Assembly: GCA_003135415.1 (NCBI GenBank) | Contig: PLBP01000041.1 | Coordinates: forward strand, 1-44,811 | Reading direction: 5' to 3' | DNA: 44,811 bases | Origin: Hyphomicrobiales bacterium | Lineage (GTDB): Bacteria > Pseudomonadota > Alphaproteobacteria > Rhizobiales > Xanthobacteraceae | Shown here: piece after piece, positions 17,474 to 25,334 of the stretch | Numbering within the stretch: position 1 is the stretch's first letter | How the letters are laid out: each line of letters starts with the position of its first letter | Program-made: the position numbers and the translations under genes | The notes under the pieces: model-generated | What the model saw: only the letters and a program-made list of their open reading frames with translations | Told to the model about the DNA's origin: nothing | The model's database searches: none

Positions 17474-19597
17474 ATGCGTCGCGACAGGGCGTCCAAGCCA
17501 AGCGCCGCCCCGATCGAGACCGTCGAGGGTGAACTCGACCTGCGTGCGCTCGGCAATGCGCTGTGGCGCAAACGCCGCTGGATCGTGATCCCGACGATCC
17601 TCGCGGCCCTTCTCGCCTTCGTCGCCGTGAACACGCTGACGCCGCGCTATCTCTCGGAAGCGCGGGTCCTGATCGAGAGCCGGGAGACGTCCTATAGCCG
17701 CCCCGAGATCGACCGGGCGGTGGAGCGTGACCGCACGCTGCTCGACCCAGAGGCGTTGCAGAGCCAGGTGCAAATTTTTCAATCGCGTGACCTCGCGCGG
17801 AAGGTCGCGCGCGACCTCAAGCTCGCCGAATACAAGGAATTCAATTCCGAAAGCGCCGCGTATCAAATCATGACCGCGCTCGTTGCGCTGGTCGGGATTA
17901 CGCGCGAGCCCGCGCGCAAGACGCTCGAGGAGCGGGTGCTCGAGCACTATTACGACCGCCTCACGGTCTATCAGGTCGAGAAGTCGCGCGTGGTCGCGGT
18001 CGATTTCCAATCGGAGGACCAGGAGCTTGCCGCCAAGGTCGCGAACGCGATCGCCGCCGAATATCTCGCCATGCAGCAGCAGGCAAAGCGCGACTCGATG
18101 AAACAGGCAGGGCTGTGGCTCGCGACCGAGATCGAGCAGTTGCGGGCCCGCGTCGCTGAAGCCGAAGCGAAGGTCGAGGAATTTCGCAGCCGCTCGAACC
18201 TCTATGTCGGCAACAACAACAACCAGCTCGGCACGCAATCGCTGGGCGAGCTGAATACCCAGCTCGTCAATGCGCGCGGGCAGAAAGCCGATTTCGAGGC
18301 GAGGGCGCGTTTCATCCGCGACCTGTTGAAAAGCGGCAAGCCGATCGAGGCGGCCGACATCACCAACTCCGAATTGATCCGGCGGCTCGCCGAGCAGCGC
18401 GTCACGCTGCGCGCGCAGCTGGCGGAGCAGTCCTCGACGCTCCTGCCGCAGCACCCGCGCATCAAGGAACTGAACGCCCAGCTCGGCGATCTCGACATCC
18501 AGATCAGGCTTGAAGCCGAGAAGCTCGTACGCTCGCTCGAGAACGATGCGCGGATTTCGGGCGCGCGGGTCGAGACCTTCATGGCGCAACTCGATCAGTT
18601 GAAGCAGCAGCAATCGGCGCTCGGCGGCCAGGATGTGCAATTGCGCGCGTTCGAACGCGAGGCAAAGGCGCAGCGGGACCTTTTGGAATCGTATCTCGCG
18701 CGCTATCGCGACGTGACCGCGCGCGAGACGCCGGACGCGGTGCCCGCCGACGCGCGTATTATCTCGCAGGCGGTGGCGTCATCGACCGCGCACTTCCCGA
18801 AGAAGCTCCCGATCGTGGCGGTTGCGGCGATCGGAATGTTCATGTTCGCGCTCGCCTTCGCGGCGATGGGCGAGCTTTTGGGCGGCGGGGTTTACCGGCC
18901 GGTGGAGATGGCGGCGCGTCCCGAGCTGGAAACTGAGCGCGAGCGGGAAATGTTGCCCGCCGCGCGCGCACCCTCGAGCCTTGCGGCGACACCGGAGCTT
19001 GTCCAACGGCGTCTTGGCGAACTCGCCGACCGAATGCGCGCGCTAGGTAGCGGTATTTATCTCATCGGCCGTGCCGGGGCGCACGGAGCCTCCGGCCGCA
19101 TCGCCGTGCATCTCGCGCGCGATCTCGCGGCGAGCGGCTCGCGGGTCTTGTTTCTCGATCTCGACTTGGAAGCCGTGCCGTCCGCGGCACTCTTGCCGGA
19201 GCCGCGGGTGGCCGGCCTTTCGGACCTCCTTTCGGGCGCTGCCCAATTCGGCGAGGTGATTCATCGCGACCGCGCCTCGCGCATCCATGTCATCGCGCCG
19301 GGACGGACGGCGCGTGATACCGAGCAATTGCTCGCCGCCGACCGGCTATCGATCGTGCTCGGCGCGCTGTCGCAGACTTACGATTACGTGGTGATGGCGG
19401 CGCCGGCGCCCGCCTTTCTTCTCGGCGTCGATCGGCTCGCGCGCTTTACCCGTGCGACCGTTTTGATCGCGGGCGAGGGCGGGGAAGCCGCGGCGTCGAC
19501 AGAAGCCGATACACTCAGGGCGAAGGGTTTCGCCAATGTGATGATCGCGGCCGTGGGCGACACGCCGGCCGATCGCTCAGGCCGCGCCGCCGCCTGA
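17474..19597 (+). CDS. GumC/Wzz-type polysaccharide co-polymerase with degenerate kinase domain
   Basis: A 707-residue inner-membrane protein that sets chain length and links polymerisation to export. It has a Wzz domain with a first membrane helix (about 37-55), a long coiled-coil periplasmic region (about 190-430) and a second helix (about 445-470). A cytoplasmic domain (about 515-700) resembles bacterial tyrosine kinases (CpsD/BY-kinase). That domain looks inactive: the Walker A region reads GRAGAHGASGRIA without the essential lysine, and there is no tyrosine cluster at the C-terminus, although the Walker A'-like FLDLDL is kept. The ATG at 17474 is preferred over the TTG at 17453. It diverges from the Wza-like gene, whose export pore it would contact. 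A terminator follows. Confidence 0.87.
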   Translation: MRRDRASKPSAAPIETVEGELDLRALGNALWRKRRWIVIPTILAALLAFVAVNTLTPRYLSEARVLIESRETSYSRPEIDRAVERDRTLLDPEALQSQVQIFQSRDLARKVARDLKLAEYKEFNSESAAYQIMTALVALVGITREPARKTLEERVLEHYYDRLTVYQVEKSRVVAVDFQSEDQELAAKVANAIAAEYLAMQQQAKRDSMKQAGLWLATEIEQLRARVAEAEAKVEEFRSRSNLYVGNNNNQLGTQSLGELNTQLVNARGQKADFEARARFIRDLLKSGKPIEAADITNSELIRRLAEQRVTLRAQLAEQSSTLLPQHPRIKELNAQLGDLDIQIRLEAEKLVRSLENDARISGARVETFMAQLDQLKQQQSALGGQDVQLRAFEREAKAQRDLLESYLARYRDVTARETPDAVPADARIISQAVASSTAHFPKKLPIVAVAAIGMFMFALAFAAMGELLGGGVYRPVEMAARPELETEREREMLPAARAPSSLAATPELVQRRLGELADRMRALGSGIYLIGRAGAHGASGRIAVHLARDLAASGSRVLFLDLDLEAVPSAALLPEPRVAGLSDLLSGAAQFGEVIHRDRASRIHVIAPGRTARDTEQLLAADRLSIVLGALSQTYDYVVMAAPAPAFLLGVDRLARFTRATVLIAGEGGEAAASTEADTLRAKGFANVMIAAVGDTPADRSGRAAA

Positions 19598-19643
19598 TTT
19601 TTCCGGGAATTTCAGGATACCCGCCAGGCTAGGCTTTGCTCCT

Positions 19644-19663
19644 GCCTGCCATCAGGCTTTTTT
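19644..19663 (+). terminator. Rho-independent terminator after gumC-like gene
   Basis: The stem GCCTG (19644-19648) pairs with CAGGC (19653-19657) around the loop CCAT, followed at once by six T residues. It is short but well formed and lies 47 bases after the stop codon of the Wzz/GumC gene. Confidence 0.7.
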
Positions 19664-19751
19664 CGGGCGTGCGGGAATAACGCGCCTCCTCATCCAGTCT
19701 CCATCAGAGAGCCCCTTGGTTTGGCGGCTTTTCGACAAACAGGAGACCGAA

Positions 19752-20699
19752 ATGGCAGACGACCGCATGGAAGACGGCCGCCCGAAGATCGATCGCCGCG
19801 GCGCCTTGGAGTGCATGATCTGGGCCGGGACCGGCGTGTTGTGGACGATCGCGGGCGGCGTGCCGACATCGCTCGGCCTCGTCGGCGAAGCGTTTGCTGC
19901 CGACCCGAAAGGCTTCACCTTCCTGCAGATCAGCGACAGCCATGTCGGCTTCGAGAAGCCCGCCAATCCGAATGCGCTTGGCACGCTGAAAGAGGCTATC
20001 GCCAAGGTGAAGGCGATGTCGGCAAGGCCCTCCTTCATGATCCATACCGGTGACATCACCCATCTTTCGAAGCCGGCGGAATTCGACAATGCCGAGCAGG
20101 TCATTAGCGATGCCAAACTGCAGGTGCATTACGTGCCGGGCGAGCACGACATCATCGATGAGGAGCGCGGCAAGGCTTATCTCGAGCGCTACGGCAAGGG
20201 TTCGAAAGGAACGGGCTGGTACAGCTTCGACGATGGCGGCGTGCATTTCATCGGCCTCGTCAATGTCGTCGATCTGAAAGGCGGCGGCCTCGGCAATCTC
20301 GGCGCCGATCAGCTCGCCTGGCTCGAGGACGACCTCAAGGGAAAATCCGACAGCACGCCCGTCGTCGTGTTCGCCCATATTCCGTTGTGGATCGTTTATC
20401 CGCAGTGGGGATGGGGGACAGAAGACGGCATGCGGGCGCTAACATTGCTCAAGCGCTTCGGCTCCGTCACCGTACTGAACGGCCATATCCACCAGCTCAT
20501 TCAGAAGGTGGAGGGAAACGTCACGTTCCACACGGCGATGTCCACGGCCTTTCCGCAACCGGCACCGGGCTCGGCGCCGTCGCCGGGGCCGATGTTGGTT
20601 CCGGCCGAGAAGCTGCGGAGCGTTCTCGGATTGTCGAGCGTCACGGTGAAGCAAGGCCAAAAGCCCCTCGCCATCGTCGACACGACGCTCGCGGGCTGA
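19752..20699 (+). CDS. Exported metallophosphoesterase (calcineurin-like)
   Basis: A 315-residue calcineurin-like phosphoesterase. The metal-ligand motifs appear in order: ISDSH (Asp and His), HTGDITH (Asp), GEHD (Glu where most members have Asn), FAHIP and NGHIHQ. The Asn-to-Glu change at the GNHD position is unusual. An N-terminal DRRGALE segment followed by a hydrophobic stretch suggests Tat-dependent export or a membrane anchor. The substrate is unknown. The ATG at 19752 has AGGAG six bases upstream (19741-19745). It is followed by the cupredoxin, sigma and anti-sigma genes in the same direction, so it may belong to the stress regulon that pair controls. Confidence 0.87.
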   Translation: MADDRMEDGRPKIDRRGALECMIWAGTGVLWTIAGGVPTSLGLVGEAFAADPKGFTFLQISDSHVGFEKPANPNALGTLKEAIAKVKAMSARPSFMIHTGDITHLSKPAEFDNAEQVISDAKLQVHYVPGEHDIIDEERGKAYLERYGKGSKGTGWYSFDDGGVHFIGLVNVVDLKGGGLGNLGADQLAWLEDDLKGKSDSTPVVVFAHIPLWIVYPQWGWGTEDGMRALTLLKRFGSVTVLNGHIHQLIQKVEGNVTFHTAMSTAFPQPAPGSAPSPGPMLVPAEKLRSVLGLSSVTVKQGQKPLAIVDTTLAG

Positions 20700-20714
20700 G
20701 TAGCGGGAAAAGCC

Positions 20715-21089
20715 ATGATCAAGCCGAAAGATTTCGGCGCGCGTGTCACGACCCCGACCGCGCGCCGAACGGTGTTACGCACGGCGCTCGTACTTGCGTT
20801 CGCCGCTGCGGGCGTGAGACCGGGGCTCGCGGAAGATGCCAAGGCGAAAGTCACAATCGACAACTTCACCTTCGCGCCGGCGAAGTTGACGATATCCGCC
20901 GGCACCACTGTGACATGGGACAATCACGACGACATTCCCCATTCGGTGGTGGAGAAAAACAAGCTTTTTCGCTCGAAGGCGCTCGACACCGACGAGTCCT
21001 ATTCGTTCACATTCACGTCAGCCGGCACATACGACTATTTCTGCGGGTTGCATCCGCACATGGTCGGGAAGATCATCGTCAAGCCGTGA
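20715..21089 (+). CDS. Cupredoxin-domain (amicyanin/plastocyanin-like) protein
   Basis: A 124-residue secreted blue-copper-type protein. The leader has a twin-arginine-like ARRTVLRTALVLAFAAAG motif, fitting export of a folded copper protein. The mature cupredoxin fold shows the expected ligands: His in DDIPHSV and, near the end, Cys, His and Met in YFCGLHPHM. It probably carries electrons or binds copper in the periplasm; its partner is unknown. It lies 15 bases after the metallophosphoesterase gene, with GGGAAA upstream of its ATG, and precedes the ECF sigma gene. This four-gene order recalls copper or oxidative-stress clusters. Confidence 0.88.
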   Translation: MIKPKDFGARVTTPTARRTVLRTALVLAFAAAGVRPGLAEDAKAKVTIDNFTFAPAKLTISAGTTVTWDNHDDIPHSVVEKNKLFRSKALDTDESYSFTFTSAGTYDYFCGLHPHMVGKIIVKP

Positions 21090-21181
21090 GCGGCGGAAAT
21101 CCGACCTACCCCTCTTTTCCGGTCTTCGAGCATCGTTTCGAGTCGGAAAGAACGCACGGCATGCGTGCGCGGGAAGTTGGG

Positions 21182-21757
21182 ATGGTCCGGCCGGGCCGGG
21201 AAGGGACGACAGGTCAGGCCGTGAACGACAAGGACAAGCGTAAGTTATTCGACGAAGTGTTCCTGCCGCATCTGGTGCAAGCCTATCGCCTGGCGCGCTG
21301 GCTCACCGGAAACGCCGCCGATGCCGAGGACGTGGTGCAGGAAGCATCGCTGCGCGCTTTTCGCGGAATCGCGGGCTTTGGCGGCATCAACGCGCGCGCC
21401 TGGGCGCTCACGGTGGTGCGCAACACGGCCTATACGTGGCTACTGAAGAACCGCTCAGCGGCGGTGGTATTCACCGAAGATCTTGATAACGCCGAGCAGC
21501 AGCGCCTCGAGCGGCCGGCGGCAGAGGGCGAGGGAACGCCTGAAAGTCTGTTGCTCGCAAGAGCCGACGCCGAGGAGGTGCAAGGGGCGATCGCCGCGTT
21601 GCCGGCGCCGTTCCGGGAGGTCATTGTGTTGCGTGAATTGCACGAACTCAATTATCGCGACATCGCCGAAATCACCAACGCGCCGATCGGTACGGTGATG
21701 TCGCGGCTTTCGCGCGCGCGCGCCATGCTGATCGCGGCGCTGAGGAACATGTCATGA
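21182..21757 (+). CDS. ECF-family RNA polymerase sigma factor
   Basis: A 191-residue extracytoplasmic-function sigma factor. Region 2 shows ARWLTGNAADAEDVVQEA, typical of -10 recognition and core binding. Region 4 shows LPAPFREVIVLRELHELNYR and then GTVMSRLSRAR, the -35-binding helix-turn-helix. The start is uncertain: the ATG at 21182 has GGGAAG five bases upstream, while ATG 21161 and GTG 21221 are alternatives. Its end overlaps the anti-sigma start by four bases (ATGA), the classical arrangement for such a pair. Its regulon may include the upstream phosphoesterase and cupredoxin genes, but no promoter motif could be confirmed. Confidence 0.9.
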   Translation: MVRPGREGTTGQAVNDKDKRKLFDEVFLPHLVQAYRLARWLTGNAADAEDVVQEASLRAFRGIAGFGGINARAWALTVVRNTAYTWLLKNRSAAVVFTEDLDNAEQQRLERPAAEGEGTPESLLLARADAEEVQGAIAALPAPFREVIVLRELHELNYRDIAEITNAPIGTVMSRLSRARAMLIAALRNMS

Positions 21758-22494
21758 GCGAATCGTCTCTCGATCACGACGACGGCCTGTTGCAGGCGTA
21801 TGTCGACGGCGAACTCGACCCTGCCTCTGCCGCCGCGTTCGAGCAGCGCCTTGCGGCCGATTCTGGCTTGCGCGCCCGCTACGAATCCCTGTTGTCGCTG
21901 CGGCGGCTGCTTCACGCCGTTCCGCGCGATGAGGTGCCGGTGGACCGGCTGCGGAGCCGGATTGATGCGGCAGTCGAGAGGAAGACCGGCGACCGCCGCT
22001 CATGGCGCGCGATCGCGGCCGCGGTATTGGTCGGCGCGGTACTGGGTGCAGCCGCTACGGCCGCTTTCGTGCGCCCCAACTCAGGGCAGGAAACATCGAG
22101 CCTCGTCGTGACGAACCATATTCGCGGGCTGTTGGCGCCGCAGCCTTTCGACATTGCCTCTTCGGACCGGCATGAAATCAAGCCGTGGTTCACGAGCCGG
22201 CTGCCGGAATCGCCGCAGATCGTCGATCTGGGCGGCGACGGATTTTCGCTTCTGGGAGGCCGCGTCGACGTGCTGGGCGAGCAACCGGTGGCGACCGTGG
22301 TTTATCGCCATGGCGGCCATACCATCAGCCTCACCACGTTACGCGGGCCGCGCGCGGTCTCCGGCGGCAGCATTGCCGGCTATAACATCAGGACCTGGCG
22401 CGAGGGGGAATTCACCTATGTCGCCGTCGCCGACCTACCGGACGCCGATCTCGAGCGGTTCAAGCAGGCGTTTCTGGCGGGCTTATCGCGCTGA
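21754..22494 (+). CDS. Membrane anti-sigma factor
   Basis: A 246-residue protein whose first 70 residues form a helical anti-sigma domain (LLQAYVDGELDPASAAAFEQ). One membrane helix (about 87-107) and a periplasmic domain of about 140 residues follow. It would hold the ECF sigma factor at the membrane until a periplasmic signal releases it. The zinc-binding His-x3-Cys-x2-Cys motif of ZAS anti-sigma factors is absent, so redox sensing through zinc is unlikely. It overlaps the sigma gene by four bases and ends before a group of three hairpins. Confidence 0.88.
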   Translation: MSESSLDHDDGLLQAYVDGELDPASAAAFEQRLAADSGLRARYESLLSLRRLLHAVPRDEVPVDRLRSRIDAAVERKTGDRRSWRAIAAAVLVGAVLGAAATAAFVRPNSGQETSSLVVTNHIRGLLAPQPFDIASSDRHEIKPWFTSRLPESPQIVDLGGDGFSLLGGRVDVLGEQPVATVVYRHGGHTISLTTLRGPRAVSGGSIAGYNIRTWREGEFTYVAVADLPDADLERFKQAFLAGLSR

Positions 22495-22560
22495 AGGAAC
22501 AATTCCGCGCGGGCGGCAACGGAAAGACAAGATTCCCTTGGTATAATCCGCCCTCTGGAG

Positions 22561-22643
22561 GGGCGGCGATCAGCCGCCCACCGATCTCGGGTTCACCCGA
22601 GATAGGCGATCAAATACACAAGTCGGCAACAGCCGACTTGTGT
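22561..22643. repeat. Array of three perfect hairpins
   Basis: Three adjacent inverted repeats occur: GGGCGGC/GCCGCCC (22561-22579), ATCTCGGG/CCCGAGAT (22584-22603) and ACACAAGTCGGC/GCCGACTTGTGT (22616-22643, twelve perfect pairs). The array lies between the anti-sigma gene and the polysaccharide deacetylase gene, ending 10 bases before the latter's start. It resembles the element at 23748-23869. It could affect mRNA stability or termination. Confidence 0.8.
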
Positions 22644-22653
22644 TGAGGGGACG

Positions 22654-23712
22654 ATGCCGAACCTGCGCAATGCCGTATTCCGGGCGGGGCTGGAGGTGCT
22701 GTATTTTTCCGGTGCCCACCGCGTCCTGCGGCCGCTCTATGGCGGGATCGGGGCGATTTTCACGCTTCACCACGTTCGCCCGCGCCCGAAAGGCCGCTTC
22801 CAGCCCAACCGCTTGCTCGAAATCGAGCCACGCTTTCTCGAAAGCGTGATCGTGCGGTTGCGCCAGCGCGGCGTCGACATCGTCAGCCTTGATGAAGCGC
22901 GCCGCCGGCTCGTTGAGCGGGATTTTTCCCGCCATTTCGTTTCGCTCACCTTCGACGACGGCTACCGCGACAATCTTGAATACGCGTTACCGATTCTAGA
23001 GCGGCACGAGACGCCGTTCGCGTTGTTCGTCGCGACGAGCTTTCCCGATCGGCTCGGCGAATTGTGGTGGGTGGCGCTGGAGCGGGTCGTGGCGGCGGCC
23101 GAGCGCATCGTGATCGAGATCGGCGGCGAGGAGCGCTTCTTCTATTGCGAGCGGACGGCGAAGAAATACGAGGTTTACGCGCAGCTCTACTGGTGGCTGC
23201 GCTCGCTCGGAGACGAGAAGAAGATGCGGGGCATCGTGCGCGATCTTTGCCGGCGCTACGGCGTCGACCCCGATTTGCCCTGCCGCGAGTTCTGCATGAC
23301 CTGGCCCGAGATCGCGCAGATGGCGAAAAGCCCGCTTGCGACGATCGGCGCGCACACTGTCAATCATGTGATGCTGGCGAAATGGTCGGCGGGCGAAGTG
23401 CGCGAAGAGATGAAGCGGAGCCGTGAGGTGATCGAGGCCTCACTCGGAGTGCGCTGCGAGCATTTCGCCTTCCCGGTCGGCGACAAGGGATCGGCGGGGC
23501 CGCGCGAATTTCAGCTCGCGCGCGATCTCGGCTTCAAGACGGCCGTCACGACGCGGCCCGGCGTGCTTTATCCTGAGCACCGCGAGCACCTCACGGCGCT
23601 GCCGCGCGTCTCATTGAACGGCCATTTCCAGGCCACGCGTTTCGTCGATGTGTTCCTTTCGGGCGCGCCCTTCGCGCTGTGGAACGGCTTCAAGCGCGTG
23701 GATGCGGCGTAG
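22654..23712 (+). CDS. Polysaccharide deacetylase family protein (NodB homology)
   Basis: A 352-residue carbohydrate esterase 4 family protein. The metal-site motifs are seen: LTFDDGYRDN (catalytic and metal Asp pair) and AHTVNHVML (His-x3-His), followed by HFAFPVGD. These enzymes remove acetyl groups from N-acetyl sugars in polysaccharides or peptidoglycan. No signal peptide is evident; the N-terminus is a short hydrophobic segment instead. GAGGGG precedes the ATG. Proximity to the polysaccharide locus suggests a role in modifying that polymer, but this is inference. Confidence 0.87.
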   Translation: MPNLRNAVFRAGLEVLYFSGAHRVLRPLYGGIGAIFTLHHVRPRPKGRFQPNRLLEIEPRFLESVIVRLRQRGVDIVSLDEARRRLVERDFSRHFVSLTFDDGYRDNLEYALPILERHETPFALFVATSFPDRLGELWWVALERVVAAAERIVIEIGGEERFFYCERTAKKYEVYAQLYWWLRSLGDEKKMRGIVRDLCRRYGVDPDLPCREFCMTWPEIAQMAKSPLATIGAHTVNHVMLAKWSAGEVREEMKRSREVIEASLGVRCEHFAFPVGDKGSAGPREFQLARDLGFKTAVTTRPGVLYPEHREHLTALPRVSLNGHFQATRFVDVFLSGAPFALWNGFKRVDAA

Positions 23713-23747
23713 AGGTCTTGTGGTTGTCATGGCCGGGCTTGTCACCG

Positions 23748-23869
23748 CAAGTCGCGTTCACGCGACTTGTGGCGTTCAAATCCGCCGAACTCGGGCAAGC
23801 CCGAGTTCGGATGCCGTCCAAGTCTTTGCATCGAAGAAAGGCGTGGATGCCCGGCACGAGACCGGGCAT
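23748..23869. repeat. Composite palindromic intergenic repeat
   Basis: Three hairpins occur: CAAGTCGCG/CGCGACTTG (23748-23769), GAACTCGGG/CCCGAGTTC (23787-23808) and ATGCCCGG/CCGGGCAT (23847-23869). It is related in style to the arrays at 12529 and 22561. It lies between the convergent deacetylase and DUF2842 genes and may end transcription. Confidence 0.75.
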
Positions 23870-23879
23870 GATGTTTGGG

Positions 23880-24083
23880 TTAGTCCGGCCGCGACATCCA
23901 GCGGATGAGAAGTCCCGCCGGCAACACCCAAATAAGGCCCAGCACCACGAAAACGACGGCCTGCATCGCGCCGGAGAACGTGGCGACGCGGCCTTGCGAG
24001 AGGCTCATCGCGAACAGCGCCCAGAAGACGACGAAGACCAGGAGGAGTGCGGTGGCGATGAGCTTGCGCGGGCGCTGACGCAT
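23880..24083 (-). CDS. DUF2842 family small membrane protein
   Basis: A 67-residue protein with two membrane helices (about 9-28 and 36-58). It begins MRQRPRKLIATALLL and ends WMSRPD, which is the DUF2842 pattern. The family is conserved in alphaproteobacteria and often lies beside the heme A synthase gene, as here, where the two diverge. The ATG at 24083 is preferred over the upstream frame start at 24143 because family members begin at this motif. Function unknown. Confidence 0.85.
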   Translation of the reverse strand: MRQRPRKLIATALLLVFVVFWALFAMSLSQGRVATFSGAMQAVVFVVLGLIWVLPAGLLIRWMSRPD

Positions 24084-24176
24084 GGAAGTACCGGGAAAGG
24101 ACGATTTGCGGGGACGTGCGAGGCTAGGGCACTCTCGCCTCAAGTTGAATCACCGCGCGTACATAACATTTTACTG

Positions 24177-24225
24177 GAGCATGATCTTTTCAGAAAACCG
24201 GTTCCCACTTTTCGGGATCATGCTC
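24177..24225. repeat. GAGCATGATC palindromic dispersed repeat
   Basis: GAGCATGATC (24177-24186) and GATCATGCTC (24216-24225) form a perfect ten-base inverted repeat around a 29-base centre (TTTTCAGAAAACCGGTTCCC and more). This element type is recognised from many Bradyrhizobium-like genomes, where it occurs between genes. It ends 20 bases before the ctaA start, so it falls in the 5' leader of that gene. Confidence 0.75.
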
Positions 24226-24245
24226 TATATCTGTCGCGCGCCGCA

Positions 24246-25334
24246 ATGAAAATCGTTCTCAAAGCTAACACGCCGATCTCGCGAAAATCGCAGGCCGACC
24301 GCATGCGGCCGGTGCGGCATTGGCTTTACGTCTTTGCTGCGCTCGTCGCGCTGATGGTGGTCCTCGGCGGCACCACGCGGCTCACGGGCTCGGGGCTCTC
24401 GATCACCGAATGGAAGCCCGTCACCGGCATCGTGCCGCCGCTCTCGGAGGCCGACTGGCAGGCGGAATTCGAGAAATACAAATCGATTCCGCAATACCAG
24501 CAAATCAACCAAGGCATGAGCTTGAGCGAATTCAAGTTCATCTATGTGTGGGAATGGAGCCATCGCGCGCTCGGGCGCTTGCTCGCAGTCGTATTTCTCG
24601 CGCCGTTCTTCTGGTTTTTATCGCGTGGCCTCGTCGGTCGCGCGCTCGGCTGGAAGCTCGGCGGGCTGTTCGCGCTGGGCTTGCTGCAAGGCACGATCGG
24701 CTGGTGGATGGTGGTCTCGGGCTTGAGCGAGCGCACGGATGTGAGCCAGTACCGGCTCGCGGTCCACCTCACGCTCGCCTGTTTCATTCTCGCGGCGATT
24801 GTCGCGGTGGCGACAAGCCTTCTGCCGCGGCGAAAGGAAAAAGCGTTACCCGCGCGTGCCCGCTACGGCGCGGTTTCCATTCTTGTGCTCGTCTTTACGC
24901 AGATTTTTCTCGGCGCCCTGGTGGCGAAGACCAATGCCGGGCTCACCTTCAACACCTGGCCGCTGATCGACGGAAATTTCGTGCCGCCGCCGGCGTCGTT
25001 GTTCGCGATGAGTTCGTGGTGGAGGAACCTATTCGAGAACGTGCTGACCGTGCAGTTTGACCACCGCATGATCGCCTATGCGTTGTTCGCGCTCGCGGCC
25101 TGGCATGCGTTCGACACGGAACGCCACGCACGGGCGGCGGCGCTCAGCGCTTCGATTCTGTTCGCGCTCGTCACTGCGCAGGCAATGCTCGGTGTGCTCA
25201 CGCTGCTATGGGCGGCGCCGTTTGCGCTGGCACTCCTGCATCAGCTTGGTGCGATCGTAGTGCTCGTCGCCGCGACGCGCCATGTCGTGGGCACGCCCTC
25301 AAAGACTTCCGCGAGCCCTCTAGGCCGTGCCTAA
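24246..25334 (+). CDS. ctaA: Heme A synthase (COX15/CtaA)
   Basis: A 362-residue membrane protein with eight predicted helices. It converts heme O to heme A for the aa3-type cytochrome oxidase in the inner membrane. Typical type-2 CtaA motifs are present: GGTTRLTGSGLSITEWKPVTG (positions about 41-61), WEWSHRALGR with a heme-ligand His, VHLTLA, FDHRMIAY and LLHQLGA. The start is the ATG at 24246; the longer open frame upstream runs through repeats and is not coding. It is divergent from the DUF2842 gene. Its stop overlaps the convergent metY stop in CTAA (25331-25334). Confidence 0.93.
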   Translation: MKIVLKANTPISRKSQADRMRPVRHWLYVFAALVALMVVLGGTTRLTGSGLSITEWKPVTGIVPPLSEADWQAEFEKYKSIPQYQQINQGMSLSEFKFIYVWEWSHRALGRLLAVVFLAPFFWFLSRGLVGRALGWKLGGLFALGLLQGTIGWWMVVSGLSERTDVSQYRLAVHLTLACFILAAIVAVATSLLPRRKEKALPARARYGAVSILVLVFTQIFLGALVAKTNAGLTFNTWPLIDGNFVPPPASLFAMSSWWRNLFENVLTVQFDHRMIAYALFALAAWHAFDTERHARAAALSASILFALVTAQAMLGVLTLLWAAPFALALLHQLGAIVVLVAATRHVVGTPSKTSASPLGRA

